Shown here one piece after another: positions 20,817 through 29,263 of a DNA stretch of 64,000 nucleotides; the stretch's first letter is position 1, and every line of letters starts with the position of its first letter. This DNA is from an uncultured Eubacteriales bacterium (GTDB lineage: Bacteria > Bacillota > Clostridia > Oscillospirales > CAG-382): assembly GCA_900551295.1 (NCBI GenBank), contig URVJ01000013.1, positions 1-64,000 of the forward strand. Direction: 5' to 3'. The notes beneath the pieces were generated by a model. The model saw only the letters and a program-made list of their open reading frames with translations. It was not told where the DNA came from and searched no databases. The translations under genes were made by a program, and so were the position numbers.

Positions 20817-21320
20817 ATGCCTAAGAAAAAAATCAATGTTGTGCTGCTTGAACCCGAAATTCCGCAGAACACGGGAAATATATCGCGTACCTGCGCCGCG
20901 ACCGGAGCAAGCCTTCACCTTATAGAACCGTTCGGATTTGAAATTACCGACGCAAAACTCAAAAGAGCGGGACTGGATTACTGGAAATATCTCGATATAC
21001 ATTATTATAAAAATATTGATGATTTTTACGATAAGAACCCGGGCGGTCATTTCTTCTATTTCTCGACTAAGGCGCCGCGGTGCTATACCGATGTGGAATA
21101 TCCGGATAACTGCTTTCTTGTTTTCGGTAAGGAAACCGCCGGAATACCCGAAAGTATACTTAAAAAGAATCTCGATAAATGCGTAAGAATTCCGATGCTT
21201 GAAAATCTGCGCAGCCTTAACCTTTCAAATTCGGCAGCCATTGCGGTCTATGAAGTGCTGAGACAGAATAATTTTGAAGGACTGCAAGAGGCGGGATTTT
21301 TAAAAGACATGATTAAGTAA
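20817..21320 (+). CDS. trmL: tRNA (cytidine/uridine-34-2'-O)-methyltransferase TrmL
   Basis: This SPOUT-class enzyme methylates the wobble-base ribose of certain leucine tRNAs. It has 167 residues. EPEIPQNTGNISRTCAATGA at the N-terminus and LVFGKETAGIP plus IPMLENLRSLNLSNSAAI form the trefoil-knot SAM site. The length is typical of the minimal family. It starts 2 bases after the LUD stop, which implies translational coupling. Confidence 0.93.
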   Translation: MPKKKINVVLLEPEIPQNTGNISRTCAATGASLHLIEPFGFEITDAKLKRAGLDYWKYLDIHYYKNIDDFYDKNPGGHFFYFSTKAPRCYTDVEYPDNCFLVFGKETAGIPESILKKNLDKCVRIPMLENLRSLNLSNSAAIAVYEVLRQNNFEGLQEAGFLKDMIK

Positions 21321-21333
21321 CGGAGGATATTCA

Positions 21334-22023
21334 ATGCTTATAAACGCAATCAGAAACGGTTTTTCGCGTGAGGCTTTTGTTCAGCTTTTGCTGTATATAC
21401 CGATAATACTCATTTCTCTTACCGTGCATGAGTACAGCCACGGATATGCCGCGTATAAATGCGGAGATATGACGGCGCGCAATTTCGGCAGACTTACGCT
21501 CAATCCCTTAAAACATCTTGACCCGATAGGAACCGCAATGATGCTGCTGTTCGGCTTCGGATATGCAAAACCCGTTCCGATAAATCCGAGAAATTTCGGC
21601 AAGCCGAGAAGAGATCTCTGCATAGTCGCGGCGGCAGGACCCGTTTCAAACCTTGTGCTCGCGTTTCTTGGACTTGCGGTTTACAGATTTTCAAACTTTG
21701 TCGCCTTTGACCTTATGAGAATTCAGAGTATAAGCACGTTTTACGGTATGTGGTCGATTTTCGCATACAGCTTTGTTTCGGCAAATATAAGCCTTGCCGT
21801 GTTTAACCTTATACCTCTGCCTCCGCTTGACGGTTCAAGACTTGCGTCGGTGCTGCTGCCGACAAGAATAGCCTATGCGATAGAACGCTATGAACAGTAT
21901 ATCATGTTTGCGGTAATGCTGCTTCTGTACTTCGGAAAGCTCGACGGAATAATCTTTTTCTTTTCAAATCTGATATTCGGGCTTTTCAACAGCTTTCTGT
22001 CGCTGTTCCCGTGCTTTCTGTAA
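21334..22023 (+). CDS. Site-2 protease family membrane metalloprotease (M50)
   Basis: The 229-residue polytopic membrane protein has the zinc motif HEYSH (His32, Glu33, His36) in the first hydrophobic segment and the third ligand in NLIPLPPLDGSR (Asp166). It is a minimal M50 member without a PDZ domain, like the clostridial copies that sit next to scpA. Such proteases cut substrates within the membrane; the target here is unknown. GGAGG precedes the ATG, 13 bases after trmL. Confidence 0.9.
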   Translation: MLINAIRNGFSREAFVQLLLYIPIILISLTVHEYSHGYAAYKCGDMTARNFGRLTLNPLKHLDPIGTAMMLLFGFGYAKPVPINPRNFGKPRRDLCIVAAAGPVSNLVLAFLGLAVYRFSNFVAFDLMRIQSISTFYGMWSIFAYSFVSANISLAVFNLIPLPPLDGSRLASVLLPTRIAYAIERYEQYIMFAVMLLLYFGKLDGIIFFFSNLIFGLFNSFLSLFPCFL

Positions 22024-22048
22024 TAAAGAAAAGGAAGTTTTTTGCAAT

Positions 22049-22888
22049 ATGACGGAAAATGTAACGGATATTGAAACGGCGGTTTCGCCGCACGCTGCAA
22101 AAATCGACGACGAGGTGCTTGCGCCGGATCTCTATGAGACGGACGAGCCTATGTATAAGCTTGAAATTTTTGAGGGGCCGCTTGAACTTCTGCTGTCGCT
22201 TATAGCAAAAAATAAGGTTAGTATCTACGATATACCCATAGCGCTTATACTTGACCAGTATATGGAGTATCTTCATAAAATGGAACAGTTTGATATGGAG
22301 ATAGCGTCGGAATTTATAGTTATGGCAAGCCAGCTCATGGTGATAAAGTCGAGAATGCTGCTGCCGAGAAATAACGAAGATGAGGACGACCCGAGACAGG
22401 AACTTGTCGATATGCTTCTCGAATATCAGAGGGCAAAGCAGACTGCCGTCGTTCTTCACGAACGCGAGTTTTCGTATTCCGGACGTTATGAGAAGCCTCC
22501 GGAACAGCTTGAAGATATGAAAAAAGAGGAGTATAAGCTGCACCATGATATAAGCCTGCTCCAGGACGCATATTTAAGGGTGTACGCAAGAAAAATCGAG
22601 CTTATGGAGGCAAACGAAAATACGCAGAAGCTCGATAACCTTATACGCACGACACGCCACGTCAGCGTGAATGAAAGAATACTTCACGTTATGAAAATCC
22701 TTGTGCGTAAAGGAAAATGCGACTTTGCCGGGCTGTTTGAGCGCGCCGAGTCGAGAAGTGAAATTGTGGCTACGTTCTTGGCGGTGCTTGAGCTTATCAA
22801 GGGCAGAAGAATAGTAGTCGAACAAATTTCGCAGGATAATACAGACTGTCAGCTTGTACTGGTAAGGGATAAAGAAAAAGACGCATAA
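22049..22888 (+). CDS. scpA: Segregation and condensation protein A
   Basis: ScpA is the kleisin that bridges the SMC dimer and works with ScpB in chromosome segregation. It has 279 residues. LEIFEGPLELLLSLIAKNKV near residue 35 is the family signature, and the C-terminal winged-helix region begins near residue 205 (VNERILHVMKILVRKGKCDF). It is the last gene of the operon and is followed by a terminator. The usual partner scpB does not follow, although an scpA-scpB pair is typical of Firmicutes. Confidence 0.93.
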   Translation: MTENVTDIETAVSPHAAKIDDEVLAPDLYETDEPMYKLEIFEGPLELLLSLIAKNKVSIYDIPIALILDQYMEYLHKMEQFDMEIASEFIVMASQLMVIKSRMLLPRNNEDEDDPRQELVDMLLEYQRAKQTAVVLHEREFSYSGRYEKPPEQLEDMKKEEYKLHHDISLLQDAYLRVYARKIELMEANENTQKLDNLIRTTRHVSVNERILHVMKILVRKGKCDFAGLFERAESRSEIVATFLAVLELIKGRRIVVEQISQDNTDCQLVLVRDKEKDA

Positions 22889-22910
22889 ATATAGTATAAA
22901 ATAAAAAATT

Positions 22911-22948
22911 CAGCAGGAAAGCCAGTCAGCCGACCTGCTGTTTTGTTG
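22911..22948 (+). terminator. Terminator of the scpA operon
   Basis: CAGCAGG (22911-22917) pairs perfectly with CCTGCTG (22934-22940), followed by TTTTGTTG. Confidence 0.65.
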
Positions 22949-22977
22949 TACCGTCAGTTTTTTTCGGATTTGAAAAA

Positions 22978-23157
22978 ATGCTTGAAAAAAAGAACATCAC
23001 GCGGTATGAACTGTCGAAACGTACGGGAATAAGGTATCAGATAATAGATAATTACTATAAGAATAAGGTTACACGCTACGACAGCTATGTACCGGAACGC
23101 ATATGCACGGCGGCAGACTGTGAAATATCAGATATACTCGAATATGTAAATGAATAA
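22978..23157 (+). CDS. Small XRE-type helix-turn-helix protein
   Basis: The 59-residue reading frame has the layout of small Cro/C1-type regulators related to B. subtilis YozG: NITRYELSKRTGIRYQIIDN for the helix-turn-helix, then ICTAADCEISDILEYV for the conserved C-terminal helix pair. The ribosome binding site is weak and no promoter is clear. The frame stays open upstream to 22903 without a good start, so the N-terminus may be incomplete or the gene may decay. It lies 90 bases after the scpA stop, just behind the terminator. Targets are unknown. Confidence 0.65.
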   Translation: MLEKKNITRYELSKRTGIRYQIIDNYYKNKVTRYDSYVPERICTAADCEISDILEYVNE

Positions 23158-23160
23158 TTA

Positions 23161-23180
23161 TGCGCAAAGCGCACATTTTT
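23161..23180 (+). terminator. Possible terminator of the HTH gene
   Basis: TGCGC-AAA-GCGCA directly after the stop codon is followed by CATTTTT. The stem is short but GC-rich. Confidence 0.4.
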
Positions 23181-23195
23181 GGTGAAAAAGAATAT

Positions 23196-23232
23196 AAGCA
23201 AAGCCCGGAACGGAATTAAAACCGAACCGGGC
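23196..23232 (-). terminator. Terminator of the EF-G-like gene
   Basis: On the minus strand GCCCGG-TT-CGG (from 23232) pairs with CCG-TT-CCGGGC (ending 23203). It is followed by TTTGCTT. Confidence 0.7.
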
Positions 23233-23253
23233 AATTTATTTTGATATGTGTTT

Positions 23254-25323
23254 TTATTCTGCGGCGTTGTACTTTTTGGCTTCTTCGATAATCTTTGCGC
23301 AGCTGGGAGCCGGAACCTCCTCGTAGCGTACAAAGTCGTAATCAAATCTGCCGCGTCCCTGAGTCATTGCGCGCAGTGAAATTACGTAGTTTGCCATTTC
23401 AGCCTGCGGAGTTTCAGCCTCGACTAAGGTGTAGCCCTCGCGTTTTTCGTCGGGATTCATGCCGAGGACTCTTGCTCGTCTCTTGTTGAGATCTCCTATA
23501 ACGTCGCCGACAAGCGAATCCGGTACGGAGACTTTCAGCGCGCCTACCGGTTCGAGCAGTACCGGAGAGGCTTTGGGCAGACCTTCCTTGTACGCAAGCT
23601 TTGCCGCAAGCTTAAAGGAGATTTCGTTTGAGTCAACCGGGTGATATGAGCCGTCGTAAAGGTCGGCTGCAAGATTTACAACCGGGAATCCTGCAAGAAC
23701 GCCTTTCTGCATTGCCTCAAGCAGACCTTTTTCGACTGCCGGATAAAATCCTTTGGGTACGCTTCCGCCTACAACGCTCTGCGTAAAGGTAAGACCTTCG
23801 TCAGTACCGGGCGAGAATGTTATCTTTACATGACCGAACTGACCGCTGCCGCCCGACTGTTTCTTGTGTTTGCCCTCTACCTGTACGGATTTTTTTATTG
23901 TTTCGCGGTAGGGAATACGAGCCTGCGTAAGATTTACCGAAGCGCCGAAACGTGTCTTTAGCTTTGAAACCGTAACGTCAAGGTGCATATCTCCCAAGCC
24001 CGATACCGTCATCTGATGCGTTTCGGCATTGTTCTTGTAAGAAAGCGTCTTGTCCTCGTCGAGCAGCTTTGCAATGCCCTGAGATATTTTGTCCTCGTCG
24101 CCCTTTGCCTTAGGTTCTATTGCCATGGTAAGGTACGGAACGGGATATTCAATAGGAGCATACTTGATTTTGCCGCCGAAGGTGTCGTTTGTGGAGGCTG
24201 AGGCGAGCTTTGAAGTAACGCCTATGTCGCCGCAGTTGAGCATATCGACCTCCGTCTGCTTTTTGCCGCGGATAACGTATATGTGCGCGAACTTTTCGGC
24301 AGTGCCGTTTGTGAGGTTTGTAAGCGTCATGTCCTTTTTCAGCGTGCCGTTCATGACCTTGAAGTATGACATCTTGCCTACGAACGGGTCGGCAACCGTC
24401 TTGAATATGAATACAGCCGTTTCGCCGTCGGGATCGGGCTTGATTTTTTCGCCGTTTTCGTCTCTTTCACCGTATCTGTCAAGAGGATTCGGGAAAGACG
24501 CGGCTATAATGTCAAGCAGAGGAGCAACACCCATGAGCGTTGCCGCCGAGCCTACCATTACCGGTGCGATAGAGCCGTTTATTATGCCGAGATTGAGAGC
24601 AGTCTGCATTTCTTCAAGCGTAAACTTCTCTCCGGCAAAGAATTTTTCCATCATCTCGTCGCTCGTTTCCGCAAGTGATTCTACAAGCATATCGCGGAAT
24701 GCGTTTACCTTTTCCATGCTCTCGTCCGGTATCGGCATTTCCTTTATTGTGCCGTCTTTTATGTATTCGTAACCCGTAAGCGTGATAAGATCGACATATC
24801 CGAGAGGTTTTCTGTCAATAATTATCGGTATTGCGACAGGGCAGATTATGTGACCGAACTTTTCGCGCATAGCCTCTATCGTATTGCCGAAGTTTGCGTT
24901 GTCGTCGTCCATTTTGTTGACAAAGAAAGCTTTGGGTATTCTTGCTTCTGTTGCATACTCCCATGCAAGCTCGCTTCCAGCGTCAACGCCGCTCTTTGCG
25001 TCCATAACGATAAGCGCCGTTCCCGAAACTCTAAGAGCCTGCTTTACTTCTCCCGCAAAGTCGAGAAAACCGGGCGTGTCTATAAAGTTTATCTTGCTGC
25101 CTTTCCAGAACAGCGGAGCAACTGACGCAGAAATCGAAAATTTGCGCTTAATTTCTTCGGCGTCGCAGTCGCATACGGTGTTTCCGTCAGCGGTCTTGCC
25201 GAGACGTTCTGTTTCTTTAGCCAAAAACAGCATTGCTTCTGCGAGTGAAGTCTTTCCGTTTCCTCCGTGTCCCAAAAGACACACATTCTTTATGTTTTTT
25301 GTGTCGGCTGATAAATTTGCCAT
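23254..25323 (-). CDS. EF-G-like translation GTPase (EF-G2 type)
   Basis: The 689-residue protein has the five-domain layout of elongation factor G. The P-loop is GHGGNGKT (18-25), unlike the AHIDAGKT of canonical EF-G. G3 reads DTPGF, so the catalytic histidine of DTPGH is Phe86. Switch I also lacks the RGITI motif. G4 is NKMD (136-139). Domain IV has GKHKKQSGGSGQFGHVKI. The substitutions resemble EF-G2/FusA2-type paralogues whose role is uncertain, so this is unlikely to be the main translocase. It is transcribed alone from 25387-25415. Confidence 0.88.
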   Translation of the reverse strand: MANLSADTKNIKNVCLLGHGGNGKTSLAEAMLFLAKETERLGKTADGNTVCDCDAEEIKRKFSISASVAPLFWKGSKINFIDTPGFLDFAGEVKQALRVSGTALIVMDAKSGVDAGSELAWEYATEARIPKAFFVNKMDDDNANFGNTIEAMREKFGHIICPVAIPIIIDRKPLGYVDLITLTGYEYIKDGTIKEMPIPDESMEKVNAFRDMLVESLAETSDEMMEKFFAGEKFTLEEMQTALNLGIINGSIAPVMVGSAATLMGVAPLLDIIAASFPNPLDRYGERDENGEKIKPDPDGETAVFIFKTVADPFVGKMSYFKVMNGTLKKDMTLTNLTNGTAEKFAHIYVIRGKKQTEVDMLNCGDIGVTSKLASASTNDTFGGKIKYAPIEYPVPYLTMAIEPKAKGDEDKISQGIAKLLDEDKTLSYKNNAETHQMTVSGLGDMHLDVTVSKLKTRFGASVNLTQARIPYRETIKKSVQVEGKHKKQSGGSGQFGHVKITFSPGTDEGLTFTQSVVGGSVPKGFYPAVEKGLLEAMQKGVLAGFPVVNLAADLYDGSYHPVDSNEISFKLAAKLAYKEGLPKASPVLLEPVGALKVSVPDSLVGDVIGDLNKRRARVLGMNPDEKREGYTLVEAETPQAEMANYVISLRAMTQGRGRFDYDFVRYEEVPAPSCAKIIEEAKKYNAAE

Positions 25324-25386
25324 TTCCTGTTGCCCCTTTCCGGAATATTGCCGAGTTAAACTTATTTCTGATAACTCTTTAAACTT

Positions 25387-25415
25387 ATTATACTATATAT
25401 CATGTTTGTTTGCAA
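25387..25415 (-). promoter_or_regulatory. Promoter for the EF-G-like gene
   Basis: On the minus strand TTGCAA (25410-25415), 17 bases and TATAAT (25387-25392). Confidence 0.6.
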
Positions 25416-25473
25416 TATGCAAATATGCTTGAAAAATTGCACTTAAATTTGTCATACTTGCACAAACCACGAC

Positions 25474-25523
25474 AAAAAATAACAGCCCGACACGATTGCT
25501 GCGGAATACCGCCGTGCCAAGCT
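25474..25523 (-). terminator. Terminator of the pseudo-P-type ATPase gene
   Basis: An 11-base-pair stem (25513-25523 with 25484-25494) carries an inner GCGG/CCGC hairpin. On the minus strand it is followed by TTATTTTTTG. Confidence 0.8.
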
Positions 25524-25554
25524 GAAATTTGATGTGATAAAAAGGTTTAAACTT

Positions 25555-28065
25555 TTATTTGCTTAAAAACGAGAATACAATCGCAGGCAGACACCAGAGA
25601 AGCTGAAGTCCGACAAAGAATGAAACCGTAAGAACGGGAACTGCGCCTGTAAGAGTAAGAGCCGCGGCAATGATAATGCTGAGAACCGAGCATACCGTGC
25701 CGACAACGGTGTTTGAACGGTAGATGTTTCTGAGTTTGTCAAGGCTTATAAAGCCGTGGAGAAAACTGTGAACGCCCGTGAGCGAAACAATGCTGCCGTT
25801 TGAAGTCGTTTCCTGCTCTTCGGAAAGCGTTTCGGGAGATTTTCTGATAACCGAAACGGGGTAATTCGTGCCCTTGAGATTTCCGCAGATGAGCTGGTTG
25901 TTTATGCAGGGATCAAAGGTCTTGACGCCTACGCATACGCCTGCATTGTAAAGACTGTGGAGTATAGGCTCAAAACCGCGGTTTACCGAATACTTTATGT
26001 AGAACTTTGCGGCAAGTCCGCCGTTTACAGACATATACATAATGCTGCCGAGAGACTGTAAGAAGGATTCGTCTATGTTGTCCGACGGCGTTGCGATGTC
26101 AAAGAGTCTGAAGAAATTGCTTGTGCCGAGTAAAATTTCCATATCGTCAAGTCTGATTCTCAAGCCGTCGGGAGAGTGTTCAATTACAGAAGCCTCTCCT
26201 ATGTGCTCGTCGCTGCCCTGTACGGAATTTGCAAATACGTATGAAAGCGGCCCCGGCAGCTTGTCGAAGATGCGCGCCATGTAGATTATAACTTTGTCGA
26301 TTCTGTGGTCGCCGTAGGTGCGTATGCTTGAAACCTTGACGTTTTTGGCTGGAAATACTTCGGTATCGTCAAAGGATATGATGCCTGCCTCGGTATATGC
26401 GTCGCAGGCAGCCTCGCCTATAAACGCGGTCTTTGACTTTGCGGCTCTGAGCGAGAAGATAAGGTAGGGAAGAACCGTTGCGAGAAGAAGATTTACCGGA
26501 AGAGAAGCGAGTATTACGCCGACTCCCACGGTTATGCCGTGATAAACGTCGGAAGTCATAAATCCGGAAAGCGCTCCGCAGATAACTCCGACAATTATTC
26601 CCGTTACCGCAAGCTTAAAGCAGGATTTTGTAGCTTTGGGCACGGCAAAGGTCTTTTTGAAGAAACCGGAAATAAAGCTGTTTTTTGAAACGGTGAAGAT
26701 GGTTGTGTCCTGTTCGAGATATTTTGCGAATGCGCCTGCCTCGTCGGAGGTCGCGTCAAGCTCTGTCGTGGAGAACTTCGGCTTTTTGGACGCGGCAATG
26801 CAGAAAGAAGTCAGCGCCGTGTATGACTTTATAAAGCTGTTGATCGAGAGAATTACAAGTGCAAGACAGCCGACCGAACAGTAAGACCGCAGCGACGGAC
26901 TTGTTCCCGCAAGCGTAATGGATATGATCGTGTAAAGCGTACATACGCACAGTGTAACGGCACACAGCAGTTCGGGACGCGCCTTGTGCGGATTAAGGCT
27001 CTTAAACGCGCGTTTTACGCCGTCAAGATTGAATATAATGCCGAAGAACATTATCTGAAGCATGGAAAGCGCGTACACAACGCCGTATCTTCCGGGCTCA
27101 AAAATTCCGGGGTGTGACTTTGCCGTTCCTGCGGCGCTTTCAAAATATATGCAGAAAATTGCGGCTGCAATCGTCAGTATAACCGACAGAACGCCTTTAA
27201 GCGCGTTTGAACGCAGCTCTTTGATTATTAAAGTTTCCTGATGCGGATCGGTGTACTCACATTCGGGTTCGTCGTCGGAAAACAGTGCGTCGTATTGCTT
27301 GTTGAAATTCTCGCCGAGTCTGCCTGAGGCAAATACGTCGGTGTATTCGTCATGTGATTCGCTGTCCGCTGCATCTGCGCTGTCAGTTGACGGGTGGTTA
27401 CCCGAAAGCATTGCAATGTCGTCGTTTGAGATAACATCTTTGCGGCGGCGTCTTTTCTTTTTCTTTGTTTCGGCTTTGCCCGAATCTGCGTCGCTTTCGG
27501 TGTTTCCCGAAACAATTTCGGGAGTTTCGAGAGCCGTGCCAGTATCGTCAAAACCGTTGTCCGCAAGACGGCACAATTCGTCTACCTTGTCGTCAATGCT
27601 GCTTGTGTGAGTTGCATTGAAATAGCTCTTTGCGCTGTCCTCAAGCTCCGAAAGGTTGAGTTCCTCGTGGCTTATGCCTTCTGGAAGATCCTTTGCAAAG
27701 GTGAATACCGCGGTATCGTTGTTGGAGTCGGGCGATGAAGTGTTTTTGCCGTTTTCGGAAAGACTTTCGGAATTGCCGCCGTTTTGCGAATCTATATGTA
27801 TTTCGGATTTTTCAACGGTAATTTCGTCGCCGTTTTCCGTGTTTTTTTCGTCTGCGTCCGATACGGCGTTCTGTGCGGCGTTTTCGTCAAGCGAATACTG
27901 GTACGGCTCGTCGGTGTTGCCGTTATCGGCAGAGGAATCAAGTTGGCTTTCCGTGCCGCCGTTTATAACGGCATCGTTTTGCGATCTGTCTTGCTTTTTG
28001 CCTGCAAACAGCCCGGCAAGACCTGTTTTGCCTGAATTTTCGGGAAGGTTTTGCTTTTCTGACAT
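25555..28065 (-). CDS. P1B-type ATPase-like membrane protein lacking catalytic motifs
   Basis: This 836-residue protein has no confident family. Residues 1-280 are acidic, low-complexity and probably disordered, with a basic patch KKKKRRRRK at 201-209. The rest follows the heavy-metal P-type ATPase plan: four TM segments (about 287-418), a loop of about 65 residues, two TM (484-537), a soluble region (540-780), and two TM (784-833). Every key motif is altered. The CPC position reads L522-P523-V524; DKTGT reads D566-D-T-E-V; the HP motif reads H-I near 621; TGD reads T716-F-D718; GDGxND and TGE are absent. I infer a non-transporting scaffold or sensor. It follows rlmB by 24 bases, behind GGAGG. 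Confidence 0.65.
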   Translation of the reverse strand: MSEKQNLPENSGKTGLAGLFAGKKQDRSQNDAVINGGTESQLDSSADNGNTDEPYQYSLDENAAQNAVSDADEKNTENGDEITVEKSEIHIDSQNGGNSESLSENGKNTSSPDSNNDTAVFTFAKDLPEGISHEELNLSELEDSAKSYFNATHTSSIDDKVDELCRLADNGFDDTGTALETPEIVSGNTESDADSGKAETKKKKRRRRKDVISNDDIAMLSGNHPSTDSADAADSESHDEYTDVFASGRLGENFNKQYDALFSDDEPECEYTDPHQETLIIKELRSNALKGVLSVILTIAAAIFCIYFESAAGTAKSHPGIFEPGRYGVVYALSMLQIMFFGIIFNLDGVKRAFKSLNPHKARPELLCAVTLCVCTLYTIISITLAGTSPSLRSYCSVGCLALVILSINSFIKSYTALTSFCIAASKKPKFSTTELDATSDEAGAFAKYLEQDTTIFTVSKNSFISGFFKKTFAVPKATKSCFKLAVTGIIVGVICGALSGFMTSDVYHGITVGVGVILASLPVNLLLATVLPYLIFSLRAAKSKTAFIGEAACDAYTEAGIISFDDTEVFPAKNVKVSSIRTYGDHRIDKVIIYMARIFDKLPGPLSYVFANSVQGSDEHIGEASVIEHSPDGLRIRLDDMEILLGTSNFFRLFDIATPSDNIDESFLQSLGSIMYMSVNGGLAAKFYIKYSVNRGFEPILHSLYNAGVCVGVKTFDPCINNQLICGNLKGTNYPVSVIRKSPETLSEEQETTSNGSIVSLTGVHSFLHGFISLDKLRNIYRSNTVVGTVCSVLSIIIAAALTLTGAVPVLTVSFFVGLQLLWCLPAIVFSFLSK

Positions 28066-28089
28066 TAATCTGACCTCCGTTATTTTTGT

Positions 28090-28974
28090 TTAGTTCTGAC
28101 CTCTCTGGCTTATGGCTCTGTAAAGCAGAACAGCCGCCGCCGTCGAAACGTTGAGGGAATTTACCTTGCCTCTCATTGGTAAGGAAAGAATGTAATCGCA
28201 GTTTTTCTTAACAAGCGGCGATACGCCGTTTTCCTCGCTGCCGAGGACTATTGCGCAGGGAACGTCAAAATCGGCTTTTGTATAGTCTGTCCCGTCCGCC
28301 TCTGCGGCAAATATCCAGAGACCGAGTTCTTTGAGTTTCTTTATGGTTTCGGTGACGTTTACGCACTTTACCGCAGCGAGATGTTCGACAGCTCCCGCAG
28401 AAGCTTTTGCGACTGCCGGCGTAATGCACGCGCTGTTGCGTTTCGGAATAATAATGCCGTGAGCGCCTGCGCCCTCAGCACATCTGATTATGGCTCCGAG
28501 ATTGTGCGGATCCGAAATGTTGTCCGCAATGACTATAAGCGGTTTTTCGCCACGCTGCTTTGCGATTTCGAGTACGTCCTCTATCGTCACGTATTCTTTT
28601 TCCGAGGCTATTGCGACGATACCCTGGTGCTGTTCGTAGCCGCAGAGCTTGTCAAGCTTTGCCTTTTCTGTTTCTATAAGAGGAATTCCGCGTTCGAGTG
28701 CGGTAGCAGCAAGAACCGTTATCGAGCCTTCGCGCTGACCTTTCTGAACGTATATCTTTTCTATCTGTCTGCCTGATTTCAAGAGTTCTCTTACGGCGTT
28801 TCTGCCGGGAACCGAGCCGTTTGACAGACCTTCGTCAAAGCTTTCTCCGTTGTTGTATGTTTTTCCCGAACCGGGATTTGCGTCGCCGCGTCTGTTACGT
28901 GGAGAAAAGTTTTTCTTTTTGCCGAAATCCTTTTTCTCGCCGTTTTTAAAATTATTGTTTTTGTTGTAACTCAT
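28090..28974 (-). CDS. rlmB: 23S rRNA (guanosine-2'-O)-methyltransferase RlmB family
   Basis: This SPOUT methyltransferase of the TrmH/RlmB family modifies 23S rRNA. It has 294 residues. A basic, Asn/Gly-rich N-terminal tail of about 50 residues precedes the substrate-binding domain (GRNAVRELLKSG). The knot domain carries ISDPHNLGAIIRCAEGAG, IVLGSEENGVS and LPMRGKVNSLNVSTAAAVLL. The tail is longer than in E. coli RlmB. GAAAGGTC lies before the ATG. It heads a two-gene unit with the pseudo-ATPase. Confidence 0.9.
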   Translation of the reverse strand: MSYNKNNNFKNGEKKDFGKKKNFSPRNRRGDANPGSGKTYNNGESFDEGLSNGSVPGRNAVRELLKSGRQIEKIYVQKGQREGSITVLAATALERGIPLIETEKAKLDKLCGYEQHQGIVAIASEKEYVTIEDVLEIAKQRGEKPLIVIADNISDPHNLGAIIRCAEGAGAHGIIIPKRNSACITPAVAKASAGAVEHLAAVKCVNVTETIKKLKELGLWIFAAEADGTDYTKADFDVPCAIVLGSEENGVSPLVKKNCDYILSLPMRGKVNSLNVSTAAAVLLYRAISQRGQN

Positions 28975-29263
28975 TTTATGACCTTTCGGAACTTTTTTTG
29001 AAAAATACGTGTATTTTCACCGCAAAACGGCATAATAACTGACTGTATAAATATTCTTCTACATTATAACACATATTTCGGCATTTGTACAGAGAATTTG
29101 CGAGAAAAATGTTGGAAAATTTTAAAAAATGACAAAAAAGCCGCCTTGCCGCAGAGTTTTTGCCTTAAAGACAAATATCCGCCGCGTTTTTGTACGCAGC
29201 GGAGTTGTATTGTGTGTTATATTGAATGTCTGAGCGCAACGCGAAAAACGGTGCGTAGAGCAC
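28975..29263. other. Non-coding region between the S41 protease gene and rlmB
   Basis: It holds the rlmB promoter (29063-29091, minus). A GC-rich inverted repeat, CGCCGCGT (29180-29187) with ACGCAGCG (29194-29201), lacks a clean T-tract and may be a weak terminator for the S41 gene. No gene is supported. Confidence 0.45.
29063..29091 (-). promoter_or_regulatory. Promoter for rlmB
   Basis: On the minus strand TGTACA (29086-29091), 17 bases and TATAAT (29063-29068) with TG one base upstream. Confidence 0.55.
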
